Shown: in pieces, positions 47,568 to 57,599 of the stretch | Position numbering within the stretch: position 1 is the first letter of the stretch | Layout: the number at the start of each line of letters is the position of its first letter | NCBI GenBank assembly: GCA_003956705.1 | Contig: QZCP01000100.1 | Location: forward strand, 1 to 64,000 | Length of the DNA: 64,000 nt | Reading direction: 5' to 3' | Source of the DNA: Brevipalpus yothersi | Lineage: Eukaryota > Arthropoda > Arachnida > Trombidiformes > Tenuipalpidae | Notes under the pieces: generated by a model | Told to the model about the DNA's origin: nothing | The model's database searches: none | The model's input: only the letters and a program-made list of their open reading frames with translations | Translations under genes and position numbers: made by a program

Positions 47568-47841
47568 TCATTCCCGTGTCTCGTTACAGTATGTTGGATG
47601 TAAGGCGCCATATTGATTGAAGAAGGCCCTGGCTTGTTTGGCATAGACGATCAGGCACATAAGAAACTTGAAGTTGGAGAAAGAAGGGACCGGCTGAGAG
47701 GAAGTATCAGGATCCTCGATTACTTCACAATCATCATCGGATGATGAATCATCAGATTGAAAGTCTTGTCCATCTTCATTCTCCACGGGGAGTGGACGTA
47801 AATCCTCGAAGCTATTCGGGAACATGCTTATATTTGATAGC
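47568..47841 (-). CDS. Small acidic ORF behind a splice acceptor, unknown
   Basis: The minus strand shows a strong 3' splice site (TTCTTTTCTTTCAG|CTATC at about 47842/47841). An ATG follows near 47826 and a short frame ends in CNETRE-stop. It includes DSSSDDDCEVIED, a phosphorylatable Ser/Asp tract next to a hydrophobic core as in phospho-regulated SIMs, then a short hydrophobic stretch NFKFLMCLIVYA. It lies just downstream of the env remnant and about 105 bp before the polypurine-like tract. This position would suit a spliced accessory ORF of the minus-strand retroelement. Identity unknown. Confidence 0.4.
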
Positions 47842-47958
47842 TGAAAGAAAAGAATGAGAGATGAGTGAGAGAGGAAGATAGAAAGAAAGAAGAAGCAATG
47901 ATTGTGCAAGAGAGGAAAATTAAATTCTAGGAGTGGCCACAGTGAGATTGGCCTTGTT

Positions 47959-49417
47959 TTAGAGTGTTTGAGATGATTGAGGGGGTTCATCAGACTCGTG
48001 CTCCAGCTCATAGGTATCAGTAACTTGACGGCGTTCCGTGAACAGAATCGAAGCGATTTGATAAAGAGTTTGATTTCGGAAATTTTTCCAATAGTGTACG
48101 AAGCAAAATGCGGAGAGTAGAAGAAAAGTCATGATGACAAGAGGAAACTTGAGGGGAAAACGGGGAGGGTTTTTATCCTTTGACCAGAACACTGGATCGA
48201 AGGGATGTCAAGCATTAGCTTCGTGATGAAATAATCGAATGTTCAGATCATGAATATCGCGAGATGAGAAATCAATCTCAGTGTGAAGATCGATTCTCTT
48301 CGAATCGAAATTGATTCCCTTGATTTTGAACTCCAGTGAAAGTTCAAAGACGTATTCAGGACAGTTGTAAGTGATGTTATTGATTATAATTTGTTTTTCT
48401 GGCAATAAATCAGTCAATTTTCGTCAAAAATTTTGACTTGTAAGAATGAATTAGGTGAGTCATGAGCTGGGTTACCACAGTCCAAATCATTCCACCATGC
48501 TAAGCCGGTGGGTGAGTTTCTCTTCATACAGTAATTAATATCTGGTTGTGATACTTGTTCAACAATTCGATTAATTGGGCAGATTTCGTGTGAGATTAAG
48601 TTTAGAATAACAAAATCAGGACCTTGATACCGTTAGTGGGGAGTTTGTCCATTCTCGTTTTTAGTTCGAAAGAAAAATTGATCGGCAGCAGCCACAATCG
48701 TTTGGTTACTGATCTGTTTTGCTCTGAACTTGAATAAAATTGAGCTTGAGTGATGTTCGTGAACACATGAGACGGGAGTCATGAGTTTGTAAGGATACTG
48801 TTCAAAGTTTTTGATTGACACGTTGAGCAGAGAGAAGACATCAGGGTAGACCGTTGATCTGACCCAGGAACTGGCGATGTTGGCCAACTTCATTTTATGG
48901 ACCTCAAATCATGATCTTACAGCGGCGGTGATAAGTATGATTCGGTAAAGTTCAGTTTCCATTATCCATAATTTTTCCTTCAACATCCGGAGGTTCAGGT
49001 CCAGAGCCGCAAGTTTTCTTCTCACCTCAGCCTCGGAAGCCAGCCTTGAATCAATTTCAAGCTCGAGCCATTCTCGAACGGAAGAACGGTTACGCCAAGA
49101 ATGAGGATGGCACTGAGCGCGTTTGGTATTGCTCTTTTTCCTCTGATGTGTTGTGACACGTTGGTGCAAAATGAATCGACTGGTATGAGGAAATTATTCT
49201 TAAATTCTCAATCACAGTCATCGACGAACAAAGCTCGCTCTTGTTGGTCTCGAATAATTTTTCCCAACTCTTGGCAAGGATTCACATAATCGAGATTAAC
49301 TTGGACATTGTTCACTTCGGTAATCACCGGGGTACTGGTTGGTCTCCAGAGTAAAGGTTCTGCCCTCTGGAACATTGCGTTTGCTTTTCCAGCAGCAAGA
49401 AGCATGACCATAGCCAT
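47959..49417 (-). pseudogene. env: Envelope-like glycoprotein remnant of a Ty3/Gypsy element
   Basis: It starts at 49417 with a signal-peptide-like MAMVMLLAAGKANA. A charged, helix-rich stretch (LASEAEVRRKLAALDLNLRM, ~49.0 kb) follows, then Cys-containing ectodomain-like sequence. A single membrane span, PLVIMTFLLLSAFCFVHYW, lies near 48.1 kb, with a short cytoplasmic tail ending at 47959. At least three in-frame stops (TGA near 49205 and 48909, TAG near 48633) and one or more frameshifts break it, so no intact protein can be made. Position directly after integrase and layout fit the env of errantivirus-like elements of arthropods. The lineage of the glycoprotein was not identified. Confidence 0.55.
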
Positions 49418-49884
49418 GATGAGTGATAGATATCTCGATGGTGGTACACCTTTATTTGGACGAGAAGAACTCGCTGTGGTGGATGAACCTCACGGATAGA
49501 AGTGTGTGGTGTTTTTCGATATTTTTTTCTATTTTCATGTTCAGTCCACTCAATCCTACCAGGATTCCCGATAGGCAGTTTCGTGTCCTCAGAAGTCTGT
49601 TGGCTAGCTTCTGTTTGAGAGGATTTCCTAGAAGCTGATGGTGCACTCGAGGTGGACGGTGATGGTGTGACTGGTGGAGTTACGGTGGGAGTGGTGTTGC
49701 TTGTATCTGTGTAGGAAGGAGTCTCAGGTGAGGTAGGCTCAGCTTTCGTCTCTGTGAGCTCATAGACAACTGTATCGTCAGAATCAGAATGTTCATCTTC
49801 GGAGCCTGCTACAACTTCATCTTCATACACCGGTATGCTTTCCACGAATTGATCATAATATTTTTTCAATCGGTGGGAGTGCAC
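49324..49884 (-). pseudogene. C-terminal tail of Pol, Ser/Thr/Pro-rich
   Basis: This begins with VHSHRLKKYYDQF, matching the V-H-x-x-R-L-K-x-Y-Y end of Gypsy integrases. An acidic segment and a Ser/Thr/Pro-rich region of about 60 residues follow. The frame overlaps the start of env by about 95 bp in another frame. The 3'-most codons are probably no longer pol-specific. Confidence 0.55.
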
Positions 49885-49899
49885 TACTTGATTTTTGGA

Positions 49900-51000
49900 G
49901 GGTGGTACGAGAGATGCTATTCGATAAGTTTCTCGATAACCTCGAAAGGACCTGAATATTTTTGGATCAACTTTTCACTGAGTCCTGGTATTGAGCTGGG
50001 GTAGAAGCGGAGAACTTGCTCTCCCACATGATATTCACTTTGCTTTTTCCCTTCATCATAGTTGTGGGAATGAGTGGCTCAACTTTTCATCATTTCACCA
50101 CGAGCTATTTCCCGTATTCCAGGCCATTCCTCGCGAATGAATTTGGCATACTCATCAACCGATTTATGGTCTGGCGTGTCCACTGGAAGGCTGGCTTCCT
50201 GTGGAAGCAGGGGCTCTCTCCCGTAAAGTAAGTAGAATGGGCTGAAGCCAGTACTGCTCTGGGTGGATGTATTGTAGGCAAAAGTGACCCATGGGAGCCA
50301 CTCAGACCAGTTTTTTCAATATTTGTTTACGTAATGGGAGAGCATCGATGCTATTGTTGAATTCACACGCTTGACCTGTCCATTGGATTGAGGGTGATAA
50401 GCGGTGGCGAAGCAGTGATCAATGCTAGTCATTTGATTGAGCTGAGACAACAATTCCGAGGTGAAATTTCGACCCTGATCAGTAAGGAGGGTGCGAGGTG
50501 AGCCATGGATGCAAATAACTTGTTCAACGAGGAATTTTGCTGTTGTTTTAGCTGTATAATTGGAAACAGCTTTGGTAATAAGTCACTTCGAGAAGAGATC
50601 GATGAGTACTATGATATGCTCCTTTCTGGCTGAGGTAACAGAGGACCGAGGCAATCACAGGACACTCGTTGGAATGGGTGATTTGACGTGTATGGTTTAT
50701 CATGCCTCCTTCTTGACCTCTTGGGATCTCCCTCCCCTGGCAGGAAACACAGGTGGCCACATACTTTTTTATCGAGGCGTGAAGACCTGGCCAGTAGTAT
50801 CGTCCATGAACTCGTGAAAATGTTCGTGTGACTCCAAGGTGACCACCGGTTGGATCATCGTGGTGGATCTAGAGTATTTGGTTCCAGAGAGATTTCGGGA
50901 TGACCAGAGCATCCTGATATGTTCTAACTTCGAGCCAGACCGTGAGATATAGTAAATCATTTTTGATCTTAAAGTGACGATTTCGTTTTCGTTCGGTGGC
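49900..51000 (-). pseudogene. Ty3/Gypsy integrase, inactivated
   Basis: In order on the minus strand: HHDDPTGGHLGV and YYWPGLH (~50.9-50.8 kb) and CVSCQGREIPR (50.75 kb), the HHCC zinc region. Next comes a core containing VLIDLFSK (first Asp), LLTDQGRNFTSELL (second Asp) and TAYHPQSNGQVKRVN. In this last motif the catalytic Glu of the usual G-Q-x-E-R-x-N is Lys (AAG on the complement of 50370-50372). The C-terminal GPFEVIEK block follows. A TGA replaces the Trp of the FSKW motif at 50583-50585, and more stops lie near 50.32, 50.08 and 49.93 kb. The enzyme that would insert the DNA copy is therefore dead. The upstream protease, reverse transcriptase and RNase H are missing. Confidence 0.85.
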
Positions 51001-51175
51001 ATTTAATTCACTGATTCGCTCCAAAGAAGCTCAAATTTGACGACAATATGGATCACCATTTTGTCCCCCTTCGATGTTATGAATCGGAATTGCCTCAATA
51101 CTATCGATTAAGCCTCGATTGATCACTTGTTCATCTTCACTTATTTCGGGCGGTATAGATTCATCTGGAACATTT

Positions 51176-51600
51176 TCTTATCACATGTTATCAGGTGCGA
51201 TAAGACCAAAAATTCTCTATGACTAATACTTTCGGAGATATGACCGTTTTTTTATTTTGACTGAGAGTCATCGTATCGTGATGAGAGTGGTATCATAAGA
51301 ATTCTCATTAAGAATGTGATAAGATAAGCTATGACTCGTGCATCGAAAATCGATAAAAAATGCTGGAAAATGCCATTTTTATCCTGTGGAAAAACGAGTT
51401 CTGACCCAGAGATGGGAGTGATACCAACACATTTCTTATCAAAAATAAGATAAGATGAGGCATTTGATGAATGCAAGTTTTCGGTGGAACATGGTCAAAA
51501 ATGAGAAAAACTGTTTTCCTGGAGAAAGGAGTCTGACCCAGAGATAGTGATAATGTTTCGATATCTCATTTCATTGATGAGATTAGATGAATAATACCCT
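51176..51600. mobile_element. TIR-element fragment (copy 2) at the break in pol
   Basis: From TTATCACATGTTATCAGGTG onward about 270 bp matches the left half of the 19.03-kb element: CTATGACTAATACTT, GAGATATGACCG, CGTATCGTGATGAGAGTGG, AAACGAGTTCTGACCCAGAGA and ATCAAAAATAAGATAAG. The match fades after 51450 and no right TIR follows. It lies exactly where the pol sequence stops being recognisable. Confidence 0.7.
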
Positions 51601-52539
51601 CCGATCCTTGAGAGTGGAAGTTGATTAGGAATCCAATGATTCTTATATTCACGAAGGTTAAGAAACCTTAGACAGTTTTTTCAAGTTGTTATCTTTGCCT
51701 CCACTCCCAGATGCTTATGCGGATATGATTCGAAAGCCGTTATCGTAAATGAGCTGAAGCCCACTTTTCTGCTTAGGGGGCTTCTTCCCCTCTTCAATTT
51801 TGATGGGAGTCTGAGCCTCCTGGTCAAACTCAGCTCGACGGATGGCTCTGGCTTTCTCAGCCTCAGCCTCTTCCTTCTTTTTATCAGCTCCATCTGTATC
51901 GTTTTGACGTATCTTTTCTTTGCTCCTTTTTCTTCCTTGAATATGTCCTCTCCGTTTCATCTAATAGTAGCTGAGCTTTGGCTGCCTCAACCCTTCTTCC
52001 CACTACATTGATTGGATCTGCTGATAGCGATCAATCAATCGATGATATCTTTCAACTCGCAGAACATCGCAATTTCTCTGCGTCTGAAGGTGAAGTTGAA
52101 TTGGCTTTGGACATTGATTCAGAATCAGATACATCGAAGGGACCAACACCAAACATTCCTTGGGTTTCACCGGAGGTTTGTAAATATTTACGTTCCAGGT
52201 TCGCTGGCCACCGATTAGTTGGTAATCAGATAGAAAATACCCAGAGGGTGAATATTGGAGAATTCTCCTCTGTAATCTACCTGTTGATGGGGACTATTTG
52301 GTGTGTGGAGGATGTAGGTTTATCATACATCTCCCAAAAAAATGCTGGGCCAATCATGTCTAACATGTGTTCATTGGAACGGTCCCATGATACACAATTC
52401 TCTTAGAATGAATAATTTGGATCGAGATGACTGGAATCGTTGGATTTGGATTTTTCATCTCCATTCTCGGACCATTTGAATTGAATCTCCTATCCGTTGA
52501 GCTTGAAGGTTGGTGATTACTCGTTTCCATAATTACGTT
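51601..52539 (-). other. Remnant between TIR fragment and gag, mostly unrecognised
   Basis: The minus frame 51960-51715 is Lys/Glu/Arg-rich (KKKEEAEAEKARAIRRAE) and may be a gag-pol linker. The plus frame 51978-52406 (142 codons) covers the rest but has no domain; I regard it as a shadow of old element sequence. No reverse-transcriptase motif was found on either strand. Confidence 0.4.
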
Positions 52540-53324
52540 ACAATCTCTTGCAAAGTTGCCAAAACGATGGCAGCGATAACATTCTGCCTGCTGAGTAGTC
52601 CTAATATCTTTGTTGTTCTCACAATTTGACGATTATTTCAACTGTTATCACTGATATTCAATGATTGTTGGAGCTCAGTGATTCTGTTTAATAACTCTGA
52701 TATTGATGGTTCACCCTTTTCACTACTCTGTATTCCTCTCTCTATTCTTTCAGCATGCTTGAGAGAATCTCGGATTGTTTTTGGTTCAAAATTATAGGGA
52801 GATGATTTGATCCCAGGCTTGGGGCCTCCAAACAGATGTTGGATAAATTTTGTTCCACTCATGCTAGGATTAACTCTTGAACACAAGTATCTTTTCTCGG
52901 GCACATACGTGCTGACAGGTTCATCGAAATTTTGTATATAATTTCGCAGTTGTTCTCTCAGATGGTTCTCGTAATTAGATGGGAGGAAGGCTGCTTCCAG
53001 TTCCTCTTTCAGCTCATTCCGAGTATGATCATGGTTACCGATTTTCTTCTATGCCTCTAGGACAAACCATCTATGGGCAGTATCGATCAAGAATAGAGAA
53101 ACTTTCTGCAACCTATCTTTTTCACTTCATCCACATGAATTTGCTAGTAGTTCAAACTGTTCCAAGAATTTGATTACTCTTTGTTGGGTCGATCCATCGA
53201 ATGGTTCAAGTTTTGGGGCTCTTGGTGAGAATGTGTTGCTTAGGACAAAATCCCTCAACATCTCTCTCATATCACTTCTTGATATGATGTTTGAACCGTC
53301 GCTAGATAGCTTTGTTGTTTTCAT
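52540..53324 (-). pseudogene. gag: Ty3/Gypsy Gag with zinc knuckle, broken
   Basis: The ATG at 53324 is preceded by an in-frame TAA. PKLEPFDGSTQQRVIKFLEQF is a typical Gypsy capsid N-terminal motif (the PxFDG...FL..FE type), and a long helical region follows. The frame continues past a TGA at 53127-53129, where a Trp is expected, and a second stop to about 52638. It then shifts to reach CYRCHRFGNFARDC (52581-52540), a CCHC zinc knuckle in which the His is Asn. The capsid and nucleocapsid functions of packaging element RNA are lost. Confidence 0.78.
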
Positions 53325-55990
53325 TACCTCCTCGAATTAATTAGATATCGTATTCGGCGTCTGTTATCTTTTTCCTGATACCTAAACCGAACCGTTTCTT
53401 TGTTGTTCAAAATTCTTCGTTTACCCATTAATTTGTGTGGTACCACTATGTTCTACGGATTAATCTTTCTAACTATCAATTACCTTTCAATACGCGCTTG
53501 ACTTGGGTTCCAGAGACCGATATCAGAAACTATATCTCATAATAATTTCACCTATCTTCTTTCTTCTTTTTTATTGGAAATTGTCTTGAATTGAATCAAA
53601 CTGACGGTGAAGCGTTGATTTAGGGATTTCAAAAGGCACATCGACTCGAGGCAAGCAAAATCCTGTTCTCAGCCTAGAGAGATATTATCCTAGACTCTGA
53701 CAAAGCTTTCTAACGAAGCTGAAAAAAACATAATTTTTCGTCTCATAACCAAATTTTTTTTCATCATTTCCAGTGAAGAATCTTCAAGAGAGGAAGGATT
53801 TTCTATTTTCGAACTCAAAACTGCATCATACAAGTTCAAGAGCTCTTCTGGACATCCAGAACGACCAATGTTCTTCTTAAACAGTTCGCGTTGTGACAGC
53901 AGAAGAAGGGTCTTGTGTGTTTCTTCAGGCATTCCGGATGGTTTTTCACCATTGAAATCAAGACCAATTTGACGACTCTAGGAAAATTGGGATCAATCCT
54001 TCAATTGAACTCTTTTCGACCAATTTCATCCTCTTCAAAGAGACAAGAGCACGCATCCATCTAAGTGTCGAGGAGAAGGGCACATTCGCAACCAGAACGA
54101 ACGAAGGAGGGACTTTTCCCACGATATATGACTATCAAGTTTGGAAATTTCATACTATCATAGGGATATTATGTGTTTTTTTCGGCTCTCCTAGGATCAT
54201 TGTTGAGACTCATAGTTTTCAAGTTATCTTAGATTGATATCACATTGCTGAAATGAGGGAGGAGGCGCATCGAATCTTCCTCATGGAAAACATCAAGGAA
54301 CTCGGCAAGCAAGATAGTAGACTCGTTAGCTCTTTCATGACGGAGTTCTCTACTCATTTTCTTTCGCATATGGCAAGTGCGTCCACCAGAAAATATTTTT
54401 CCCCCACTTTGATCATTCGGATAAGATGTGCTTGGGAAATATTCTATTCAAGAATATCACGTTTATGAAGCATGACCCGGATCGGGTTCAGGGAAATTTG
54501 ATAGCTTCCTTATCGGAAAAGGAATGATCTCTGAGATCGTTATACCGACGAGGAAGTTCATTAGAAGCTTCAGATGAGGGCTAGAGAGGAGTAAAAAGAG
54601 AATTCTTGCAAAATGCTTATTGAAAGACGTTCACGAGTTAAATTGAGTGAAACTCACAGTGATGAACTCATCATTGCCATCATTTTTAGACCGCTGTTCA
54701 CTCATACTTGGACTGTGTTTACGAGCTTGAAGAGCTGTCCCAGCTGAACGGAGAATTGTTTGATTTGAATGCGAATGATCTAGTTGATAGAGAAGGGAAC
54801 GAATATATGAAGAAGCACACTTGACTAACTCTGAAGAAGATACGAAATTTAATATTGAAGGTTTGAAGAAAACCTGTGAGTTCTTAGGAGTCTGAATATC
54901 AATGATTTCACCGATGAAGCTGAATGAGAAAAAAAAGGTGAGAATAAATAACCATATTGAAGATGAATGATCAACTTCCGATCACAAAATACAAGTTTAC
55001 TTACATTACTTTGTGAGCTGCGAGTTTCCTTTACCTAAGTGAAGACAATTGTTCGAAAGTTGATGACAATTATGATGTTGATTGAAAAAAATATATTCAA
55101 AGGTGAACACGCTTGATTGAGCCTAAATCATCAGAGTTTCCAGTGTGAGCTTAACATTTTGGTGGATTCGCGGGGTTGAAATGTATACAAGAAACATGCG
55201 AAGAACATGTTCTTTGATGATGCCGATTCCAACTCATATACTATGCTACTATACTACCACTATACTAACATATACATGAACGAATCATGAAATTGGCCAG
55301 AAGTGAGAAATGTCAGCTCTTTAATAGTTTCCGAGCTGCTCTCTCCAGTTTCTGGATTGTAATCTTTCCTATCATGTCATGACGCTGGATGACGAGTATC
55401 AAAGCTTCTCTATATCGAAGAGCATCCATCTCCTTCTCAGTAAGAACTGGTTCTCGGAGGGGCTTTTTGTAGGAGACTGGTGAAAATGAGCTCCTTGTAG
55501 TATGAATGATCGATAGATGATCAGCATCTCAATTCTGAGGTTAACGGGAACTGCTGTGAACTCTAGTACTCCCTTCTTTGTGTTGCAAGGAGAAGAGGAC
55601 TCAAAGATCTCATTCTTATCACCCATCCCTCCACGCATTCTTTTAGACTCGGAAAATCACAGTACTGAGCATACTGATCTCTCACATGGGTTCTCTGTTA
55701 CCAGCGGATCGAGTTAGCTCCAAGGAAACAAATGAGGTTTTTCAGCAAGAGACATCCTATCAGCTTTTCTTCACAGGACGTTTGCCTAAAAAAACATTCA
55801 GCAAAGTTTCATGTTAGGTTAAAGATTCAAAACAAATTGATAGTAGCTGAGAGAAAGTATTGTCGTTTTCTGGGGGAGTTATTCGATTTGTTTCTGATCA
55901 AAATGATTGGGGTTATGTGAATCTGGAGTGGAGAGTTATCTCATGTTGTTGGACCAACAGATTTATCCAAAGCCTTCCTTAATGAGCGAA
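53325..55990. other. No supported gene; 5' LTR of the Gypsy relic not found
   Basis: The 5' LTR of the minus-strand Gypsy relic should lie to the right of gag, but no copy of 46752-47455 is visible here. The frames 53690-53932 (-) and 54253-54468 (+) have no recognisable domain. Confidence 0.4.
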
Positions 55991-56009
55991 AAAGCGAAGT
56001 TCCCAGCTC

Positions 56010-56190
56010 ATTTTTTATTATCGCGAATGTGATAAAAATTCAAATGATACCATTTTCATCTCGATATGACCACTCGTTCTCCAGATAGCAGAAAAGAAGA
56101 AAATGGCTTTATCTCTGGAAGTATAAGTCATACAGAGTTTCGAACTAGTTTTTTGGTCTTATCACAACTGATAACATGTTATAAGAAATT
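56010..56190. mobile_element. TIR-element fragment (copy 3)
   Basis: This matches the right part of the 19.0-19.6 kb element in the same orientation: CTCGTTCTCCAGATAG, then TTTATCTCTGGAAGTATAAG, then TTGGTCTTATCACAACTGAT and the end AACATGTTATAAG. Its outer sequence (56186-56255) is repeated in inverted form at 18086-18150. Confidence 0.6.
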
Positions 56191-57299
56191 TTCATAAAAA
56201 TCTGAGCATGGGCAGTTTTGACCATTGTCCTTTCAGAATTGGTCATACTACTCTTACACACACTGTTTAATCAGTCGTTTCTCAGATAAAAAAGTTAAGA
56301 AAAAAAGGATCACATCCCAAGGAATATGAGTCCTGCAAAGTTCTTATCTCTCCTCCTTATCACCTTATTGATAGGATAAGATAGGGAAATTGAAACAAAA
56401 TCCTCAGATTGGGCATTGTTCATAGAAAATGCGCTTTTTTCTATACTAAACCAACCGGCTCCCGGAGTTATTTCTATCCCGTTTGCCGTACGGTGTCAAA
56501 TTATCACCCGCATCACCCGCACTCTGTTCTGCATGAGTTAGAAACTTCCCTAATTGGCAAATTGTAGCCTTACCACGGATGTGAGTGAAACAAACTCGTT
56601 CAAGTTCATATGAATTTGCTCACGACTAAGGAAAAGATCAGCCCCGCCATGTCCCCAGGAATCATCATCCATTTTTGTAGTTGAGTCGTTCCGAAGCTGA
56701 AAATCTCTAATGGAATCTTTCTGAAGACTTTGTTGGGGAACACGGTGTTTAACGTGTTCTTTCACTATTCCCCGTCAAAGTGACTGAAACACGCTCGTTG
56801 ACTATTCCGGGAAAGATGTCTCGAGAATCGTGAAGTTTTGAACATGCTATATTGTATGCTCATGAAATATAGTCGAGGCACTTTCATTTTATGTTCACGT
56901 CTATCCTCCTCTGAATCATAGGAACAAAGAAAATCCCTCGAAGATCTCCATGATTCCTCGTCGTGAGTCCGTTATCAGAAGCTAGAATGGTACTTAATTA
57001 ATGTACACCAAATCATCGATAGATTAGAAGCACATCCATCTCTATGTTCATGCTGAAACATTTTTCAGACCAAAAAAATGCCTGATTTCTGATATTTCCT
57101 CACTTGAACTGCTCCACTTGCTCTGGGTAGTGAAATAAATCTCATATTCGTTAGTTTCATGATCCGATGCAATGAGAGGATGATATCCATGAAATACTAT
57201 GAGGGGCCATTTCAGATATCCTCTTCAACTTTCAAGCCCTGATGGAGGATTCCCTATCCTGAAACTGGACAGAAATGGCCTATCAATGAATGTCAGGTC

Positions 57300-57590
57300 C
57301 ATGGTGGAGCATCTTATCACAGATAAGGAGGGAGAGATTCCATCTGCAAAAAGTTGAATAATCTAATCATGGACCCTACTTCCACTTCTGATGAGGAACG
57401 AAAGATTGTTTGGCCAATCCAATGGTCAGTTCTGAGCCCTTGCTATTTTCTTCTCTCAGACCTGATTGAAGATTGGTTGACTTATCCAAAGAGCTTGTTC
57501 AAGCTTGGTAGAAAGTTATGTCCAGCCAGCGCTCCAGCACGTAGTTTCTTGCCCCAAGGAGTGGCCTATCATGAATTTCATTGCTGAGGG
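57300..57590 (+). pseudogene. Weak possible Tc1/mariner-type transposase trace
   Basis: Near 57300 the plus strand reads VHGGASYHR, resembling the QDGAxxH motif. Then WPIQWSVLSPCYFLLSDLIEDW and TYPKSLFKL loosely resemble the WPxxSPDLxPxDFFLW..LK block with the last catalytic residue. The catalytic Asp of SPDL is not there and a TAA interrupts. It may be chance. Confidence 0.22.
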
Positions 57591-57599
57591 TATTAAATT

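Noticed and set aside
51978..52406. 142-codon plus-strand ORF inside the Gypsy relic
   Set aside because: It begins plausibly, but lies antisense to the region between zinc knuckle and pol and carries no domain; probably the complement of old element sequence.
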